64,000 nucleotides of DNA from Hemicordylus capensis (GCF_027244095.1 NC_069661.1:14952001-15016000), one strand, 5' to 3'. Counted from the first letter of the stretch, positions 21,530 through 33,189 are shown. Notes: a model not told the origin generated them from the sequence alone. Program-made: numbers and translations.

Positions 21530-21940
21530 CAATGTTCCCTGTAACAGGGATTCCCAGATGTTGTTGTGGTAGCAAGCATGAATTATCCCCTTTGCTAAGC
21601 AGGGTCTGCCCTGGTTGCATTTGAATGGGAGACTACATGTGGGAGCACTGTAAGAGTCTATCCCTTAGGTGATGGAGCCGCTCTGGGAAGAGCATGTAGG
21701 TTCAAAGTTCCCTCCCTGGCAGCATCTCCAAGAGAGGGCTGAGAGAGATCCCTGCCTGCAACCTTGGAGAAGCCGCTACCAGTCTGTGTAGACAATACTG
21801 AGCTAGATGGACCAATGGTCTGACTCAGTATATGGCAGCCTCCTCTGTTCCTATGATTCCTAACCAAAGGCCATTGCAGCTGGGGGTGCTGGGAGTTGTA
21901 GTCAACCGATGTCTGCGAATCCCTGTTACAGAGAACACTG
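21530..21940. mobile_element. hAT-type hairpin MITE carrying a 5S SINE
   Basis: CAATGTTCCCTGTAACAGGG and CCCTGTTACAGAGAACACTG are the two ends. The flanks TTCTGCAT (21522-21529) and CTCTGCAT (21941-21948) match at 7 of 8. The family is the same as 1125-1260; the extra length is a 5S SINE. Confidence 0.88.
21564..21854 (+). mobile_element. 5S-headed SINE nested in a hAT hairpin
   Basis: From TTGTGGTAGCAAGCATG to CTCTGTTCCTATGA, with GCTAAGCAGGGTC and TTTGAATGGGAGAC. It lies between the two arms of the MITE, so it is younger. Confidence 0.9.
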
Positions 21941-22312
21941 CTCTGCATGTGCTTTATGACTTGCTTTCCATTTGTGGCATGCCTGTGGTCAGACCTGTAC
22001 GCCATGTTGCTCAGGCTGCTTACCCTTATAAACCACACACCCCTACACTTCACATGGATACCTCCATGTTCATCTGTGAAATGTTGGAGGGTATCTGATA
22101 AAAAGGTCATTGCTCCCCCAAGATGGCGCTAGAAGGCCATCAGCAGGCAGCCAAGAATAGGGGCCATGTTCCCGTGAGGAGAAACTCAGGTCTTGCTGGG
22201 TTTCTCTTTTGCCCATGGTGGCAGCCATTCATCCCCCAGGCTGTTCCCCTGAATGAAAATCATTGGGGAATTGGTTGTGCATAGGGGGGAACCAACGGAC
22301 AAGCAGGCTCAC

Positions 22313-23210
22313 ACTACAAATACAAATATGACAAATATTTATATAACGCTTTTCAACAAATGTTCCCCTAGTGGTTTACACAGATATAAGTAAATACATA
22401 AAATGGCTCCCTGTCCCCAGTGGCACACCTAGTCAATTTTGTAGCCCGGACCTGAGGGCTATAGAGGCTCCCCCAGATAGGCTGCCCCCCCCCGGCGAGG
22501 CCCCCCTAAAAAAGCTGTAACCTTTTTGGTGGGCTGGCCTGCCGCTCTCCCCTGTTCTGGATGTGGGGAGGCTAGCTGAGCGGGCCTGAGCTACTGGGCC
22601 TCTCGCATTTGCACAGTGTGACGGCACCAGCGTCACAAGTGCATGATGTCACGTATTTGCAACGCTTGTGAGTCACACTGTGCAGGCGCAAGTATCGCAA
22701 ATGTGTCACATCACACACTTGTGATGCTCACGCCATTGCATTGCACAGGGACGAGTGGCCCAGTGGCCACAAGCAGGCCGGCTCGACTCTCAGCCCCCAC
22801 CCCTCACCGTGCAGTACAGGAGATTGGCAGGTGAGCACAGCGGGCGGGCCCAGTGAGCATTATTATTATTATTATTATTAATAATAATAATAATTTGATT
22901 TCTATACCGCTCTTCCAAAAATGGCTCAGGGTGGTTTACAAAGAGAAATAACAAACAAATAAGATGGCATGGCAGGCACAGCTGGCGGAGGCCTCCTCCC
23001 CACCGGAGCAACTTGGAGGCCTCCCCAGAGGGACACCCCCCCCAGTGCTGAGGACCAGATTTCATCTCAATCTAAAAAAGAAATATAAGATAGACACCAG
23101 CAACAGCCACTGGAGGGATGCTGTGCTGGGGACGGATAGGGCCAGTTGCTCTCCGCCTGCTAAGTAAAGAGAATAGTCACTTTTAAAAGGTGCCTCTTTG
23201 CTCTGTTAGC
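22313..23210 (-). mobile_element. L2-tailed SINE in two parts (22313-22420 and 23068-23210) around an insert
   Basis: The outer parts together make one minus-strand SINE, from GCTAACAGAGCAAAGAGG (head, near 23210) to the tail at 22313. Between them, starting at the hAT-like end CAGTGGCACACC (22420), is about 645 bases of GC-rich DNA. It contains a second SINE tail fragment (22862-22966, TCTATACCGCTCTTCC). About ten bases of the host SINE are missing at the junction, so no clean duplication can be read. Confidence 0.7.
22420..23066. mobile_element. Probable hAT-type element inside a SINE
   Basis: It starts CAGTGGCACACCTAGTCA and contains inverted stretches around CACAAGTGCATGATGTCACG and CACACTTGTGATGCTCACG. 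Its right end is not clear. The low-complexity (TTA)n at 22859-22890 belongs to a nested SINE tail. Confidence 0.5.
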
Positions 23211-23238
23211 AGGGACACTACATATAAGGATAAGGATT

Positions 23239-23272
<34 letters not shown>
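23239..23272. repeat. (TG)n microsatellite
   Basis: About 17 TG units. Confidence 0.97.
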
Positions 23273-23274
<2 letters not shown>

Positions 23275-23861
23275 CTTGCAGAGAGAGAAAATATGGCTAC
23301 TTTTCTTCCCATTTAATTTTGTAATTATTATAATTTAAATTGCAATGTACAGTGTTCCGTTTCAATAGGCTCTGAGAGTATGCACAGATTTCTCCACTCC
23401 GTAGCTTTTAGAAAACATTCTAAGTACAAACCTGACTGAAATTATCTTGTCAATTCAATATAAAAACCATTTTAAAATATGACAGAAACATGTAGTGAAT
23501 GAAAAACGACAAGCCAAGTGGCAAACCACACTGTTGTTTTTGTTTTTGTTTTTAAGGGAGAAAAATTCTAGAGGCTTTTATGCAAACGGCCAGTTATACA
23601 GCCCTGCTTCGTCAAACTTTGGAGTTAGTGAAACATACAGTTAACTTTCACACAGTTTAACTTGCGTAGAATGCAGATAATCACTAGGAAAGCACAAAAG
23701 GGGATTGTTGGGGCATCTGCATTGCTGTAATTCCACTGACATGAACAGAAATGACATGAAGAGAAATTGGCACTTCAGTCACTGGGAGCAGAATTGTACT
23801 TTTTGAATTTGTTCTCCTAAAGGTGAAAGAAAGAAAACAAAAGAAGGATGGGAGCCCGACT

Positions 23862-24118
23862 GCTAACTTGGCAAAGAGGCACCTTTTTAACGTGGTGATT
23901 CTCTTTATTTAGCAGGGGGAGAGTAACTGGCCCTATCCACCCCCAGCACAGTACCTCCAGTGACTGTTGCTGGTGTCTGTCTTATGGTTCTGTTTAGATT
24001 GTGAGCCCTTTGGGGACAGGGATCCATCTTATTTTTATTATTATTTCTCTGTGTAAAGTGCCCTGAGCCATTTTTGGAAGGGCGGTATAGAAATTGAATG
24101 AATGAATGAATAAATGAA

Positions 24119-24149
<31 letters not shown>

Positions 24150-24152
24150 AAT
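23862..24152 (+). mobile_element. L2-tailed SINE, full length, tail form A
   Basis: GCTAACTTGGCAAAGAGGCA, GCAGGGGGAGAGTAACTGG, GATTGTGAGCCCTTTGGGG and CTGAGCCATTTTTGGAAGGG end in TATAGAAATTGAATG and (AAAT)n. This is the best plus-strand reference copy in the window. Confidence 0.88.
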
Positions 24153-24234
24153 GCTTACTCAGACATAAAGTAGGTAGTCTGAGGTGGTTCTGATTGTGTT
24201 GAGTGAGGATTACTCTCGGGGAAAGTAAAGTCAG

Positions 24235-24537
24235 GAGAGGAGAGCTGGTCTTGTGGTAGCAAGCATGACTTGTCCCCAAAGCTAAGCAGGGTCTGCCCTG
24301 GTTGCATATGAATGGGAGACTTGATGTGTGAGCACTCCAAGATACTCCCCTCAGGGGATGAAGCCGCTCTGGGAAGAGCAGAAGGTTCCAAGTTCCCTCC
24401 CTGGCTTCTCCAAGATAGGGCTGAGAGAGATTCCTGCCTGCAACCTTGGAGAAGCCGCTGCCAGTCTGTGAATACAATACTGAGCTAGATAGACCAATGG
24501 TCTGACTCAGTATATGGCAGTTTCCTATGTTTCCTAT
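24235..24537 (+). mobile_element. 5S-headed SINE, full length
   Basis: From GGAGAGGAGAGCTGGTCTTG to GCAGTTTCCTATGTTTCCTA. Confidence 0.92.
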
Positions 24538-24544
24538 AAATGTG

Positions 24545-25580
24545 TGTGGGACTGCTGCTGCCTAAGTGTGCATTGGTCCTTTACATATTTGGCAAATGGA
24601 CTATGGCTGGCTTGTTCCGCAGTGAAATTCGGGTGATGCAGACCTGCCCATGCCACTGCAGGGCTGTACCACATGGCGGCGCTGCTGTACAAGAGGGCTG
24701 TTCCAGGGTGTTTTCCAGACTGCGAGCTTGAGCGTGGGAGGAAGTGGTATAAAATCTGCCCACCGCCATTTTCTTTCCTCCCTCACCCGCAAGCCTGTCT
24801 GCCGCCGCCGGCACTTTCCTCCCTCCCTGCCGGCAGCTCACTCGCAAACTCTCATGAGAACAGCCACACACGGGATTAGCAACGGTTACACCTTAGAGAA
24901 ATATATAGAGAGATTGGCCAATTGCAACCAAGAAGAAGGTATTGCTGGTACCGTTGCATAAGAGCAGCACCAGGGAAATTTTTTTTTTTAAGCCAATTGC
25001 AGAGGCTGGCTGCTTTGCACAAGAACGGAGATGGGGAGATGATTTCAAAAGCTGAGAGGCAGTATCTACTGATAAGCCCCTCCACATAACACCTTGGAAA
25101 AAAATGGAGCAAGCCTGCAAACTGTTCTCAAAATGAAGAAAATCCGCTACTTTCTTCTCGCACACTTACAATGATTTAAACCTGAAATGTCAAAATAAGA
25201 TCCGAAAACAGGCTGCGGCTGTGTGAACGGCACCTTGCTGTTCCCCTATGCAAGACGGTGTCAAAACCCAGATCGTATGAACGCACACCAAGCCTATACT
25301 TAGTGAGGCAATTCTAAGTTGCCGCCTGGAAAGCACTCAGTACAGCTCACCTTTGCACGACTGCAAGTTGTGTGCTATTTGTATTGGGAATAACGCAAGT
25401 AATGCGCAACCTGCAATCACACAATGGTGAGCTGTATCAGAACAGTCCTCTTGTGCAGCACAGCATTGCCATGTGTTACAGTCCTACACTGGCACAGGCA
25501 GATCTTCATCACCCATGCTTCACTGCACGTCTGCCACTATCTTCTTTATTTACACTTCTCAAATACAAACAAATAAATCT
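24545..25580. other. Unassigned intergenic DNA
   Basis: 24650-24870 is GC-rich (ATGGCGGCGCTGCTGTAC) and reads open in several frames, but no protein family is recognised. The remainder shows nothing. Confidence 0.35.
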
Positions 25581-25584
25581 GCAC

Positions 25585-25790
25585 CAGCGGTGTGTAGTGG
25601 TTAGAGTGCTGGACTAGGATCGGGGAGACCCGAGTTCAAATCCCCATTCAGCCATTATATTGGCTGGGTGACTCTGGGCCAGTCACTTCTTGCTCAGCCT
25701 TACCTACTTCACTGGGTTCTTGTGAGGAGAAACCTAAGTGTGTAGTGCACTGCTCTGGGCTCCTTGGAGGAAAAGCAGGATATAAATGTA

Positions 25791-25827
<37 letters not shown>

Positions 25828-25830
25828 TGA
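25585..25830 (+). mobile_element. Sauria SINE, full length
   Basis: The head is TGTGTAGTGGTTAGAGTGCT with B box CGAGTTCAAATCCCC, then GGGTGACTCTGGGCCAGTCA. The BovB-like tail is TGGGCTCCTTGGAGG..GATATAAATG, ending in (TAA)n. Confidence 0.93.
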
Positions 25831-25904
25831 TGTCAAAGAGAAGAAATAAAACAAAGAGAACAAATAAAACAGGATTAAATCAAAGAGACAAAAACATCTA
25901 AGGA

Positions 25905-26352
25905 TCGTTCTCATGACCTCTTACCTGGGCTGTGGGGAGGGCGGGTGGGGAGGCAGGCTCCTACCTGCCTCCCCGCAGGTGATCAACTGCAGAATAAAAC
26001 ATTGCTGATTGTGCACGTACGTGTGTACCTGGGCGGCGATCGGCACTCCGCTGGTGGAGGGGGCCCATGCGCTGGGTCCTTCATGCACCCAGAATGCAGT
26101 GCTCACACAGCAGGGCGGCTGCTTTTAGCACTGCAGATGCGTCACACTGTATGGCCATGCTTCCCCACCAGCTCGCTGCCAAAAATGGCGACAGCCTAGT
26201 AGGGAGCCCAGGAACCTGGGGGTGATCGTACCTGGGTAGGCTCATTTTACCTCAATAAAAGCCTGGGTAGAAGAACTGGGCTACCCAGGTCTGGAGCAGC
26301 CAGGAGCAGAGGACTCCCAGCGCTCCAGACGACTCGTGTGAATAGCCTCATA
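25905..26352. mobile_element. DNA element with GGATCGTTCTCATGA / TCGTGTGAATAGCCTC ends
   Basis: The termini match the GAGGCTATTCTCACGA family, but the interior differs from the 8487/17965/30632 copies (GGCAGGCTCCTACCTGCCTC hairpin, GTACGTGTGTACCTGGG). It is probably a separate subfamily. Confidence 0.6.
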
Positions 26353-27118
26353 GTCTGGCAACTGTATTAAATATATCATTCCCAGCCATGGCAAACGGTG
26401 GTTCCCTGCCTATAAAATAATTATCAACAGCTTGGCCCTCCTGAGCCGAGACACAATAATTTAATTTCGACATGCACTGCTCCATATCTTAGAGAGATGT
26501 TTTTCTTCCAACAGAAATCAATGTCAACTTAGCTGTGGTTAACAAATTAATTGCCGACAATAAATTTGTTTTCCTTTTCCCCTCACAGTGTTTTTAAGAT
26601 AACATAAAAAGTACAAAGGTTCCAGGAATTAAAGAATCTGTCACCTCTTCAATAAACAGAACAGCGCCAAGTTCTAAAACTCCATAAACTTGCTACATTT
26701 CACCAGAATACACAATGAATCGGCATGACCTTCTCCTCATCTCCAGACTCTGCTACAGTCAAGCAAATAGATTTGTTTTAACCAATACTGAATATTATGA
26801 ACATTTAAGAACAATGGACTGCAAAACTTAGTCTGCAAGACATAGTATCCCTGATCCACTGGCATACTCGTTAATGTTATTGTTAACCACCCAGAGAAGA
26901 AAGTTTGGGGCGGTGTACAAATCTGATAAACAAATACCTGTAAATACCTGAAAGGAACCTGATGGCCCAAATCTCTGCATAGCCTAATGTTTCTATTGAA
27001 AGTCATATTCAATCGATACTTCCAACTAACCCTTTAATGTTAATGGCTGGCATTCAGATTAAGGCTACATTAATGCAAACAGGTTGCACAACAGCAAGGA
27101 TGTTGCATCAGGTCCTTT
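26353..27118. other. Mostly unique; AT-rich candidate conserved element at 26410-26590
   Basis: 26410-26590 has no repeat features and is rich in TAATTTAATT, TTAATTGC and GACAATAAAT cores. An L2-like plus-strand tip (ACCACCCAGAGAAGAAAG..GGGGCGGTGTACAAAT) lies at 26880-26950. Confidence 0.4.
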
Positions 27119-27121
27119 CTC

Positions 27122-27360
27122 AGACAGCAGGCTTTACTGCGGGATTAAGAGTGATGAAATATTGCAAGGATATTCGGATATTTTGAATTTGCCAAAAAAA
27201 ACCTGATGCAAAAAGTGGAATTTTTTACCCTGGACATAAATTGGGCTAAGCTCCAATGTACAATGAAAAAACCAAATCGTGTGGGGAGTGTTCCCCAATA
27301 GTTCACAGGGACTTTGACATAAATCTGGACGATATGTGTGCACACACTTGCCCTTCCAAA
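27122..27360 (+). repeat. Unnamed dispersed repeat, GCAGGCTTTACC family, copy 2
   Basis: AGACAGCAGGCTTTACTGCG, AAAAAGTGGAATTTTTTACC, CATAAATTGGGCTAAGCTCC and GTTCCCCAATAGTTCACAGG match copy 1 (20188-20450, other strand) in order. Confidence 0.8.
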
Positions 27361-27424
27361 GTAGAATCGCCATCTGGCAGGGCTCCAGCTGATATCGTGA
27401 ACCTGGATTTGATGTTTCAGACTA

Positions 27425-27465
<41 letters not shown>

Positions 27466-27525
27466 CCGCTTTGGGAACTTTTGCTGGAAAGTAGTATATA
27501 AATATTTGTTGTATTCGTATTCATA
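27425..27525 (+). mobile_element. (ATGT)n followed by a SINE tail, form B
   Basis: About nine ATGT units (27425-27463) run into AAACCGCTTTGGGAACTTTT and TATAAATATTTGTTG. This is the form-B tail of the L2-tailed SINE without its body. Confidence 0.75.
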
Positions 27526-27804
27526 ATATGCTAGTGCAATGGAGTGTACTTGCACAATCTGTGGTGTGCCTTCTGCTGTGAAACCTCTTCCTCAGACTAT
27601 ATATGCTGCAGGGAATGACGCAGAGCTATCCACTCTCCTTGTTGCACAAGCACAACAGTTGCACAAATGGACCAAGAGTGCAAGAGACTGAGTAGTACCT
27701 TTGAGCATCTGCTCAGCTACATCTTGCTTGTGTGCATCTTTCTTTGATCATTGCACTAGTGCAGAGTTAGACTCACTGGGTAGGGCAACGCTGGCCCGGG
27801 TAGG

Positions 27805-28170
27805 GCTGGTCATGAGACCCACTGGGATCAATCCCACATGCATGCCCTCCTACCTCATTGCCTGGTCATGTGGGCATACGGGCTGTCATCAGCTCCTTTT
27901 GGCCTGCTGGCAGCCATTAATATCATAGAGGCTGGAAGGAGGAGCGACCCAGTCTTAAGAATTTCCACAATGCACCATGCTACTTGTGCAGTGCGTTGTG
28001 GAATTTCTGGAGGCTGAGCTTCGCTCTCCCAGCCTCTAGTCTAGAGTACTGCACCACTCTCTGCAGTGCAGGTTGTGTGGGCACGTGAGAGGAGCAGCTG
28101 GGCAGGAACTGGCAGTCGTTTGGGGGAAGGTAGGTATGATCCTGTGTGGTCGTGTGAATGACCTCAATGT
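27805..28170. mobile_element. Possible DNA element, same terminal family as 25905
   Basis: GGTCATGAGACCCACTGGGATC on the left and GTGTGGTCGTGTGAATGACC then TC on the right are plausible inverted ends. Inside, TCCACAATGCACCATG and the reverse-like GTGCGTTGTGGAATTTC form a hairpin. No target duplication is readable. Confidence 0.45.
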
Positions 28171-28945
28171 CAGTCACGGCATATTAAAATTATGATAGAG
28201 CGACATTAAGTTGTGCAAAAAAATTCCATTCAGTTGTAGATTTCCTTTCATCATCCTCCATTTTTAACATATTGCAGCACAGAAAGTCGAGTTGACAACA
28301 TTGCAACATTTAGGCTTAGTGCAGACATAGTTATAGCTAATCATGGTTTGTTGTCTCAGCTCTGGATAAGATCCTAAATGAACACTGAAACCACCATTTT
28401 GCAGGTTAGGCTAAGTCCTGCCACTGGGCAAAATGTATAAGGAGACAGCAGTGAGATTTGCAAACAAAGAAGCTGGAGAAATGGGGGAAACCTCTCTCTC
28501 TCTCTCTGTTTTTTTTTCTCCTGCAGGGCTAGTCTTTGCTATGTGAGACATGTAATTAGAGCTTGCCTCAACCTCTGTGTGGAGCTTGCCTTAAGCTTTG
28601 CTGCTGTTGGTTGTTAATACGTTACTGCCCTTTTAAGAAAAATCAAGTGGATTTCTGGGAAAGCACAGATGCCAGGAGGACAGTTGTGTTGCCTTGAGTG
28701 ACAGCTACAATTTGTTCAGGCCTCTGTTGGGTGCTCAGGATCAATAAAAGTTTGGTTTTCTGGAATCACGCTGTACTGAAGTGTGATATTTGTGTTGGAC
28801 AAACATATTTACCAGCTATTTCAGAGCTGATTAATGTATGCCTCCCATCTATGCTTAACAATGGGCCGTCCATTTTGTCTATGCCTAGAACACTGCATGC
28901 ACAGTTTTTCAATTAAGGTTACAAGAAGATATTCAGACTTCAGTA
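28171..28945. other. Unique intergenic DNA
   Basis: No gene or classified repeat is seen. A short (CT)n lies near 28493-28508. Confidence 0.35.
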
Positions 28946-28949
28946 ACTT

Positions 28950-29032
28950 GCTATTTTTGAACTACAACTCCCAACTTCCCAGGCTTTAGCCACTTTGGCT
29001 GGGGATGATAGGAGTTGTCCAAAAACAAGAAG
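28950..29032. mobile_element. hAT hairpin MITE remnant
   Basis: GAACTACAACTCCCAACTTC and GATGATAGGAGTTGT are worn hairpin arms. Confidence 0.55.
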
Positions 29033-29082
29033 TTGCCCAAGGCATATATGTAAAGTGCTTTGAGCACTTGAAAGCACCATAC

Positions 29083-29229
29083 CAGGGGTTCCCAACTTTG
29101 GGTCCCAAGACATTGCTCTACTACAGCTCCCATCACTCCCAGCCACAATAGACTCCAGCCATTGTGGCAGAGGATGATGGGAACTGTAGTCTAACAGCAT
29201 CTTGAGCTGAGACCCAGGGTTGGGAATCT
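29083..29229. mobile_element. hAT-type hairpin MITE
   Basis: CAGGGGTTCCCAACTTTGGG and CCCAGGGTTGGGAATC are the arms, with TACTACAGCTCCCATCA inside facing TGATGGGAACTGTAGTC. Confidence 0.8.
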
Positions 29230-29990
29230 ACATTACAGAACTGCTAAATATAATTAGAAGGATGGAGTTTGTTTGCAAACATTAAAGGCTGCTTCTCCAT
29301 ACAGCTTTGCACTGGTGTGATCAAGGAATTTTTAAAAAACTTTGTTCCGTGCATGCTGCACTGCTCTGGCATGTACAGTACATAAGCTTGAGTTACTCAG
29401 CTTCAGGGCACCATACATTAGCAGCACGAGGAATGGCAAGTTTATAGTCTAATGATCTTTTTACCTGCCCCTGTCCTCTGCCAAGATAAGATCTTGTCTA
29501 AGGTTAAAAAGAAACCTCTGCAAATTCCAGAATACTTCAAGCATAAAACCACTTTAACTAGTGCATATAAAACAAGTGTGAACACAATCCAGTGCATTAC
29601 CTTTTAGGCTTGCATATATCTTGGTGCAAACAGAGGATGTGGTTAGATCATACATCAAAATACTACCCTCATGTTGATGTAAATAGCAATGAGGTAAAAT
29701 CAAAGTCCACTGGATGATAATCACCATTCATTTAATTAGTGAGTGCAACATTATTAATTTAAAAGGCCAGATATGTTTTCAAATAATATTATAGGTATAT
29801 AACTACACTCCGTACTTGCACAAGCTTAGCTGTTATGACATCCTGCCCTCTCAAAGAATCCTGAGGCAGGCAATACTGAAAATTATCTGTCAGAGATTCA
29901 CTAGCTACCCCCTGCACAAAGCTACAGGATACTGCAGGCAGAAGGAATAGCAATTAAAGTAAATTATTTCTGTAGTGTAGATACCACAAC
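29230..29990. other. Unique AT-rich intergenic DNA
   Basis: Nothing recognisable. Confidence 0.35.
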
Positions 29991-29994
29991 AAAA

Positions 29995-30235
29995 CGACAA
30001 ATATTTATATACCAATTTTCAACAAAACTTCCCAAAGCTGTTTACATAGAGAATAAAAATAAATAAAGATGGATCCCTGTCCTCAAAGAGCTCACAATCT
30101 AAAAAGAAATGTTAAGATAGACACCAGCAACAGCCACTGGAGGGATGCTGTGCTGGGAAAGGATAGGGCCAGTTGCTCTCCCCCTGCTCAATAAAGAGAA
30201 TCACCATTTTAAAAAGGTGCCTCTTTGCTCAGTAG
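29995..30235 (-). mobile_element. L2-tailed SINE, full length, tail form B
   Basis: Minus strand: from CTGAGCAAAGAGGCACC to the form-B tail TTTTGTTGAAAATTGG..ATATAAATATTTG. Confidence 0.85.
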
Positions 30236-30522
30236 AGGTCACATCCACTCTGGGTTTTGGATTACTCTCACTCTGGGAGTGGATTATACTCACTCTTAGT
30301 GCTATTTGCATAACAGAATGTACAAAACTGAACTGGCACATACAGGTTAGAAACTCGGATTCTTGCAACCTTATATACACTAATAACAACCTTATATACA
30401 CTAATAACAATTAAAAACAGAACCAGCCTTACAAACTGCAGAATCTTCCTTACTCTGGGAAGAGGAAAAGCAGACCTGAGAAGGTAGCAAACCATTCTAA
30501 AAACAATATTTTCTCCCCCTTG

Positions 30523-30562
30523 AAACAAACAAACAAACAAACAAACAAACAAACAAACAAAC
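30523..30562. repeat. (AAAC)n microsatellite
   Basis: Ten AAAC units. Confidence 0.95.
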
Positions 30563-30631
30563 AGGAAGAGGGGGAGATTTTGAGGGGCTGGCATCTCTTT
30601 AGGGGAGAAGTCCCAGTGTGCGTATGTCAAT

Positions 30632-31076
30632 GAGGCGTTTCTCACGATCGGGCGAAATCGAGCCTAGCCCGATTTCACTCGTGCATGAGAACCACTGAGC
30701 TCGCAGCTGAGCCTGGTCTCACCAAAGTGGGTAACCTGCTAAAGTTACCCTCCTCTAAGCCCAGGTTAATGGAGCGAGCACTCTGCTAACCCAGGCTTTC
30801 GGATTGTGTGTTGTCACGGCGCACCTCTGCGCCGTGGCAACTAATGAGACGACCCCCAACTGGGAGGCTAAAAAGCAGCCTCCAGGCTCGGGGGTCTCTC
30901 CAGCATGCCGTGCGCTCGTGCAGGGCATGCTGGAACTCCAGGGGCCGCACAGCCCGCACCGGCTCCGTGACAGAACCGGCAGTTGTGTGGGCAGCCAATC
31001 CGGCTGCCCAGGGCTCTGCGGGCACTCGTCCACTTAACCTCATCTGGCGGTTCCCACTGATCGTGGGAATCGCCTC
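30632..31076. mobile_element. GC-rich DNA element, GAGGCTATTCTCACGATC family, complete
   Basis: GAGGCGTTTCTCACGATC and GATCGTGGGAATCGCCTC are 18-bp inverted ends with two mismatches. The interior has GGCTCCGTGACAGAACC, AACCCAGGCTTTCGG and AATGGAGCGAGCACTCTGCT, shared with the 8487 and 17965 copies. It has no transposase reading frame, so it is non-autonomous. Confidence 0.85.
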
Positions 31077-31479
31077 TGTGTTTGTTTTTTGCCAGGGCTT
31101 GTCTTGGTGACTGTGTGGCTTTCAGTTTTAGTTTCTCTTTTGCCTGGAGAGAGACAGTGGGAGGTGCCAGCTGGGCTGAGGTGAGTCACACCTGCTGAGA
31201 GGGGTCACATTCCTTTTGAGCCTGATTGCCTCAGTTTGAAGCCTACTTTCCACATAAGGGGAGGCGGCCTGGGAAATTAGCGAACAGGAATTACAAACAG
31301 GTGTCACAGGAGTTTTGCACAGAGTTTAGTGGGATAGTGTGTGGGAGAGCTTGAACACAGCCCCTCTTGATCACACGGAGCCCAGCGGCAAGAGAAGGTA
31401 TGTACTACTCCCTCTTTTACATTCTCAGGAAAGAAATTTTAAACTGTTGAATAACTGACAACTTCAGCTAAGACCTAAC

Positions 31480-32045
31480 TTTCAAACAAACAACCTCCAA
31501 ATACTCTAAACAGCCAATAAAACCGGTCATGAAGGTAGAAAGCCAGTAGGGGAGGGGGTGCTTCCCAGTGTATTGCACAGAATGTTGCATGTATGCTCAG
31601 TGGGAAAAAGTCTTGGGTGTGTTTTTGGTGCAAGGAGCTCCTGGCTCTCAGGGAACATGTTGGTTCCCTTGAAGCCAAGGTGGCTGATCTGGAGAAGCTT
31701 AGAGTCAGAGAGGTACATGGATGAGACCTTCAGGGATATGATAGAGGCATCACACTCACAGGCTGACAACTCCTCTGCTGTCATGGAGAATGGAGGTCTC
31801 AGGGAAGGAGGACATCATTCTGAGGAAGATGGAAATGCTCCCTTCCATGGATGATGAACCCACACTTTGCCTTGATCAGAGTTGCATCAGGCAGAAATTC
31901 ATCTGGAGCAACTCTAGGAAGTGGTTAGGGAAACTGCACCTGTTAAATGTCTGCCTGGATGCAGCCCAATGTCCCTCCCCAGCCCAATGTCCAACTGGAA
32001 GACCAAGGCAAAATGTGGATGCATGGAGCCTAATTTCTTAAGCCA
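31480..32045 (+). mobile_element. Possible worn LINE ORF1 region, CR1-like
   Basis: In shifting frames it reads EAKVADLEKL, ERYMDETFRDMIEASHSQAD and MEMLPSMDDEPTLC. A coiled-coil-like Leu/Glu stretch of this kind resembles CR1 ORF1, but there is no decisive motif. It could also be another retroelement or unique DNA. Confidence 0.3.
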
Positions 32046-32708
32046 TCATCATATACCAAACTGTACAAAGTCTTTAAAGCTTATGTGGCATGGAGGTTAA
32101 GATGGGCAACTTAACCTGCAATCTCAATTCTTTTTAGAGCACAAGTTAAAATGTAAAGCATCCTAACTCTCATCTTAAACTGAAGGTTTTTGGATTACTG
32201 AATTTCTTGGTGTTTTAAAAAGGAAAAACTGATTAGAAACTATGGGGAAGAGCTTACGCAAACCACAAGGTAGAACTTCCTGATGTTGAACACCAAAAAC
32301 TTTGTAACACCTTCAACTATGATAAAGTCACATTCTGCCCCCCCTGCATCGCCTGTACAGATTAAATTAAATTAAATTAGTGTATTCAGTAATAGTGATA
32401 GTGTGATGTTTATTCAGCAGTGAATAAGGACATAACAAGAAGCAGCTAAATTGTGTTCAATTCAAATCTGTACTTCATTTTTTTTCTTAAACCACACACA
32501 CGCACCAATGATAATTAAGAATAACAAATGCTTTATCAACCCTGTCCAAAACTAAAGATTCTCTTCCCAGAAATTCCCCATAAACCTCACAGTTATCCTG
32601 CTTTAATTTCCTTCAAGATGGTATTGTCAGCAAAATAGTGGTAGGCCTTAAGCCAATCTGACTGAAATAGTAGGCCTTAACCCTCTGAATTGCACCTTTT
32701 GACCATAT
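32046..32708. other. Unique AT-rich intergenic DNA
   Basis: No gene or repeat is seen. Confidence 0.35.
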
Positions 32709-32711
32709 ATA

Positions 32712-33185
32712 CAGGTAGATCTCTTTATATGTGGTACCGCTATTCGCGGTTCTGCAAATCCACGGCCCCCAAATGGGCACCCGACCCTGGCATATGATAC
32801 GCCGAACACAGAGGGTTACGTTCCACATATCTGTGCTGTTGGGGTAGCCAGAAATGACCTCTGAGGTCATGTCTGGCTACCATTCTGGGCGCAGGAGCCA
32901 TTTTGTGGTACATTTTTAAAAAACACCACATTTCCCCCTGTGATTTTTTTGTGGACAAATGCCCAGCAATTTGGGACTTGTGGGGGGCAATCCTGGAAGG
33001 CTGGAACCCTGCAGAGCCCTGTAGGGCACTTTCTTTCTTGATTCCCCCCTGTTTTTGCCCTTTTCCCCAGCCTCCAGGAACCTAACCCCCCCATTCCCAT
33101 TGGCGCAATGGCCCCCCCATCCGTGGTTCCAATATCTGTGGTTTCCCCACAGAATAGAACCCCTGTGGATAACAGGTTTCACCTG
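32712..33185. mobile_element. MITE of pogo/Tigger-like type with TA duplication
   Basis: The ends CAGGTAGATCTCTTTATATG and the reverse-complement-like CAGGTGAAACCTGTTATCC (right end) are inverted repeats bordered by TA (32710 and 33186). Inner inverted blocks include CGGTTCTGCAAATCCACGG against CCGTGGTTCC. The TA target and CAGGT start fit the Tc1/mariner-pogo group. Confidence 0.7.
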
Positions 33186-33189
33186 TAGT

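Noticed and set aside
23905-24477. A 190-codon minus-strand open frame
   Set aside because: It is made of a 5S SINE, a tetranucleotide tract and an L2-tailed SINE read through; similar peptides recur at every other copy.
24650-24870. Possible first coding exon (ATGGCGGCGCTGCTGTAC)
   Set aside because: Attractive start context, but no donor in frame with support, no protein similarity I recognise and no CpG island around it.
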